DNA of 8,159 bases, taken from NCBI GenBank assembly GCA_020848315.1, contig JADLAH010000290.1, positions 1 to 8,159 of the forward strand, written 5' to 3'. Positions within the stretch are counted from its first letter, which is position 1. Every line of letters begins with the position of its first letter. The stretch is from Chitinophagales bacterium. GTDB lineage: Bacteria; Bacteroidota; Bacteroidia; Chitinophagales; JADIYW01. A program made the position numbers and the translations under genes. The notes under the pieces are model-generated. The model was not told where the DNA came from. It saw only the letters and a list, made by a program, of their open reading frames with translations, and ran no database searches. Shown piece by piece: positions 5,604-8,159 of this stretch.

Positions 5604-7259
5604 ATGCGCAGAGACTGGTGGAAATGGGGCGATCCCAAAGAAATAAAACACATCAACGACTATCCGAAAGTAAAAGCGTTTGTCGAAGAACGCTGGAAAA
5701 CTCATTTACGGGAGGATTTCTTCCCACCAAAAACCTTTGAATTACCTGTTATTTCCGACAAAAAGAAAGAACAAATCCGGAATATCTTCGCATCCATTTA
5801 TCCAAAAAAAATCTCGTTCAGTGAAGATGACCGCCTGTTTGTATCACTCGGAAAGAGTTATTACGATGTCATCCGCATCTTCAACGGGGCCGGATTTATA
5901 TCGCCGGATGTCGTCATTCAGCCTACTACACACGAAGAAATTCAATATATTCTGACGCAGGCACACGCCAACAATGTGCATATCATTCCTTTCGGTGGCG
6001 GCACCAATGTCGTCGGCGCGCTTTCTATGGATAATATCGCGGGGCGGCCGGAAATAAAATGCACCGTCGACCTCCGCAATTATAAAAGAATGGTGAAACT
6101 GGATACAGAAAATCTGACTGCCACCTTTGAAGCCGGTATTCTGGGGCCGGAACTCGAAAAGATACTGCAATCCAAAGGCTATACACTCGGCCATTTCCCG
6201 CAATCCTTCGAATATTCCACCCTGGGTGGCTGGATAGTGACACGCGGCGCCGGACAGGAATCTACCTATTACGGCAAGATGGAAGATTTGGTGGAACATG
6301 TGAAGGTGGCCACTCCGGTGGGCACACTGGAAAGCAATGCCTTTTCTCACGATGCTTCGGGTATCAACGTGCTCCCGTTTTTTGTCGGCAGCGAAGGCAC
6401 CCTCGGTATTGTTACGGAAGCGACCATAAAAATCAAGAAGCTGCCGAAAAACTATCGCTGGATAGTGGCGCTGTTCCCGACTTTCCAGGATGGCACCAAT
6501 TACCTGAAAACACTGGCACAGTCGGGCGTAAAACCATCTGTGGTGCGCCTTTCAGATGCTAACGAAACCAACCTGTATTCAAAAATGTCATCCGGACATG
6601 AAACGCCGGGTGTATTAAATGACCTGAAAAAGGAAGCGCAAAAACTATTGCTGCAATGGAAAAACCTGACGGAACCTTGCGTGCTGATTATGCGATTCCC
6701 ACAGGGCGACATCAGTGTATCTTCACAGGTAATTTATGCCAAAACGTTGGTGGAAAAACACAAAGGCATGCTCGCTCCGAATACGATCGGTGACAAATGG
6801 GCGGAAAGCAGATTCAAATTGCCGTATCTCCGCGACACACTGGTAGAACATTCCATTTATATCGATACCATGGAAACGATGGTGCAATGGAAAGACGTTC
6901 CGAAGCTGCATCAGGCACTCACCCGTGAACTGCACAAATCAGCCGCTTTCAACAAATCAAAAGGGATTTTTCTCGCACATATTTCTCACATCTATCCAAA
7001 TGCGGCCTGTATGTATTTCACCCTGATCACACCTATGTTGCGCGGACGCGAGATAGAACAGTGGCAGGAACTCAAGGATCTTGTGACCAATACCATCATG
7101 CAGCACAACGGCTCGGTGTCGCACCACCACAGTGTCGGCCTCGACCACCAGAAATGGTATAAGAAATACACCGACAGCCTTGCACTGGAAGTATTGCGCA
7201 GCGTTAAACAAAAACTCGATCCGAAAGGGATCATGAATCCGGGAAAATTATTCAGCTGA
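5604..7259 (+). CDS. Alkyldihydroxyacetonephosphate synthase-like FAD-binding oxidase
   Basis: A 551-residue flavoprotein of the VAO/PCMH family. N-terminal WWKWGDP resembles the start of the AGPS domain. The FAD-binding part shows IIPFGGGTNV (G131-G133), STLGGWIVTRGAG (207-217) and FVGSEGTLGIVTEATIKI (260-277). By my alignment from memory to human AGPS, R315 (VRLSDAN), R410 (PYLRD), Y471 (ACMYF) and H507-H509 (GSVSHHHSVG) match R419, R515, Y578 and H615-H617, the residues implicated in activity. AGPS replaces the acyl group of acyl-DHAP with a fatty alcohol, making the ether bond of ether lipids. The protein is shorter than the human one and has no sign of a signal peptide or membrane segment. 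glpD follows 4 bases later, pointing to glycerol-phosphate metabolism. A glycolate/lactate oxidase (GlcD) is less likely because of the HHH motif. Family firm; substrate unproven. Confidence 0.82.
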   Translation: MRRDWWKWGDPKEIKHINDYPKVKAFVEERWKTHLREDFFPPKTFELPVISDKKKEQIRNIFASIYPKKISFSEDDRLFVSLGKSYYDVIRIFNGAGFISPDVVIQPTTHEEIQYILTQAHANNVHIIPFGGGTNVVGALSMDNIAGRPEIKCTVDLRNYKRMVKLDTENLTATFEAGILGPELEKILQSKGYTLGHFPQSFEYSTLGGWIVTRGAGQESTYYGKMEDLVEHVKVATPVGTLESNAFSHDASGINVLPFFVGSEGTLGIVTEATIKIKKLPKNYRWIVALFPTFQDGTNYLKTLAQSGVKPSVVRLSDANETNLYSKMSSGHETPGVLNDLKKEAQKLLLQWKNLTEPCVLIMRFPQGDISVSSQVIYAKTLVEKHKGMLAPNTIGDKWAESRFKLPYLRDTLVEHSIYIDTMETMVQWKDVPKLHQALTRELHKSAAFNKSKGIFLAHISHIYPNAACMYFTLITPMLRGREIEQWQELKDLVTNTIMQHNGSVSHHHSVGLDHQKWYKKYTDSLALEVLRSVKQKLDPKGIMNPGKLFS

Positions 7260-7263
7260 CAAC

Positions 7264-8159
7264 ATGAGCCGCGCTAACCACATACAACGGGCTACTTCCG
7301 AAATCTTTGATATCGTCATCATCGGTGGCGGTATTACGGGCGCCGGCATCGCGCGCACTGCCGCCCGCAAAGGCTGGAAGACCTTGATTATTGACAAGAA
7401 TGATTTCGCATTCGGTACCAGTTCGCGCTCCGCAAAGATGATACACGGCGGACTCCGCTATTTACAGCAATTGCAGATAAAACTGGTCAAAGAAGCATTG
7501 CTTGAACGCGAACATCTGCTGCAGGAATATCCGCATCTGGTGAAACCGCAGCCATTCTTCATGCCCATTTTCAAATCGAGATTCAATAAACTAAAACTCG
7601 GCATCGGATTATCCGGCTATGATTACCTTACCGGCGCCAGCAGCATGCCCAAACATGCGAAGCTGGATATGGAGGAAGTGAAAATGCGCTTTCCGCAACT
7701 GAAAACCGACCAAATGATTGGCGGTTATGTCTATTATGATGCCAGAACCAACGATGCACGACTGACTAATGAAGTCATACAGGAAGCAACAGATGCAGGT
7801 GCTATCGCGCTGAACTATTTCGGAGTAAGCAGCTTTCAGAAAGACGGAGAACAGCTGTCTTCCCTTACTTGCCAGGATATGCTTACGAATGCCACATACA
7901 CCATTCAGGCGAAGGTATATGTCTCTGCCACCGGAATCTGGACGGACGAGCTGCTCAAAGAATATGACATCCGAGATAAACAAACTTATATGATGCCCAG
8001 CAAGGGCGTACATCTGATTCTGCCGGCCACCCACTTTCCGCAGGATTGTGTGTTGCTGCTCCCGACCGCCAACGGAGATGGCCGCATGATATGGTGCATG
8101 CCGTGGGAAGACGGACTTTGTGTGGCCGGCACCACCGATACCGACTACAAAGGCGGCAA
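7264..8159 (+). CDS. glpD: Glycerol-3-phosphate dehydrogenase, FAD-dependent (5' part, cut by window end)
   Basis: The first 298 residues of a GlpD, which oxidises sn-glycerol-3-phosphate to DHAP at the membrane and passes electrons to quinone. Family members are about 500-550 residues, so roughly the C-terminal 40% lies outside the window. Visible are the FAD-binding IVIIGGGITGAGIAR (residues 17-31), GTSSRSAKMIHGGLRYLQ (51-68), YYDARTNDARL (157-167), the second FAD motif SATGIWTD (221-228, with Ile where many have Pro), SKGVHLILP (246-254) and PWEDGLCVAGTTDTDYKG (280-297). The ATG at 7264 is 4 bases after the stop of the AGPS-like gene, so the two are almost certainly one transcript. It lacks a Shine-Dalgarno. 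No frameshift is seen up to the edge. Confidence 0.93.
   Translation, partial: MSRANHIQRATSEIFDIVIIGGGITGAGIARTAARKGWKTLIIDKNDFAFGTSSRSAKMIHGGLRYLQQLQIKLVKEALLEREHLLQEYPHLVKPQPFFMPIFKSRFNKLKLGIGLSGYDYLTGASSMPKHAKLDMEEVKMRFPQLKTDQMIGGYVYYDARTNDARLTNEVIQEATDAGAIALNYFGVSSFQKDGEQLSSLTCQDMLTNATYTIQAKVYVSATGIWTDELLKEYDIRDKQTYMMPSKGVHLILPATHFPQDCVLLLPTANGDGRMIWCMPWEDGLCVAGTTDTDYKGG

Noticed and set aside
5844..6350. 168-codon open frame on the - strand inside the AGPS-like gene
   Set aside because: It lies antisense within a well-supported gene, shows no recognisable domain, and is the mirror of the codon bias of the + strand gene.
7609..8034. 141-codon - strand open frame inside glpD
   Set aside because: Antisense to a clear GlpD coding region; no motif of its own.

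Overview
The window looks like ordinary chromosome from a Bacteroidota bacterium, perhaps near Chitinophagia or Sphingobacteriia; the lineage is inferred from gene content and signals, not from a marker gene. Supporting signs are starts without Shine-Dalgarno sequences, promoter boxes of the TAnnTTTG type, a SUF operon that runs on into a short DUF59 protein and a bacilliredoxin, and short palindromic repeats of kinds I associate with Bacteroidota intergenic DNA. All nine protein genes are on the + strand.

Positions 1-4428 hold the 3' part of a SUF iron-sulfur cluster operon: end of sufC, then sufD, sufS, sufE, a sufT-like DUF59 gene and a CGC-type bacilliredoxin. SufS (C363) and SufE (C52) extract and relay sulfur. 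SufC and SufD, with SufB presumed just upstream, form the scaffold. The DUF59 protein probably helps cluster maturation or delivery, and the bacilliredoxin probably keeps thiols in order. Two intra-operon gaps carry different palindromic repeats (1770-1835 and 3495-3533). The DUF59 gene has an odd 52-residue tail that reads through AT-rich, intergenic-looking DNA (3875-4033) and overlaps the bacilliredoxin start; loss of the stop codon is the simplest explanation. A GC-rich hairpin at 4436-4456 closes the block.

Positions 4546-5508 hold fmt, methionyl-tRNA formyltransferase, with a complete catalytic triad and a small direct repeat in its inter-domain linker.

Positions 5564-8159 hold a two-gene unit: an alkyl-DHAP-synthase-like flavoprotein retaining the residues known to matter in the human enzyme, then, 4 bases later, glpD (cut by the window end). 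Both act on the glycerol-3-phosphate/DHAP pool, so a lipid or glycerophosphate role is likely. A perfect TAnnTTTG box lies at the centre of an 11-bp inverted repeat just upstream, a candidate promoter with an operator.

I see no phage, transposase, CRISPR, tRNA or rRNA, and no clearly new multi-gene system. The points most worth a second look are the sufT tail, the operator-like site, the AGPS-glpD pair and the palindromic repeats.
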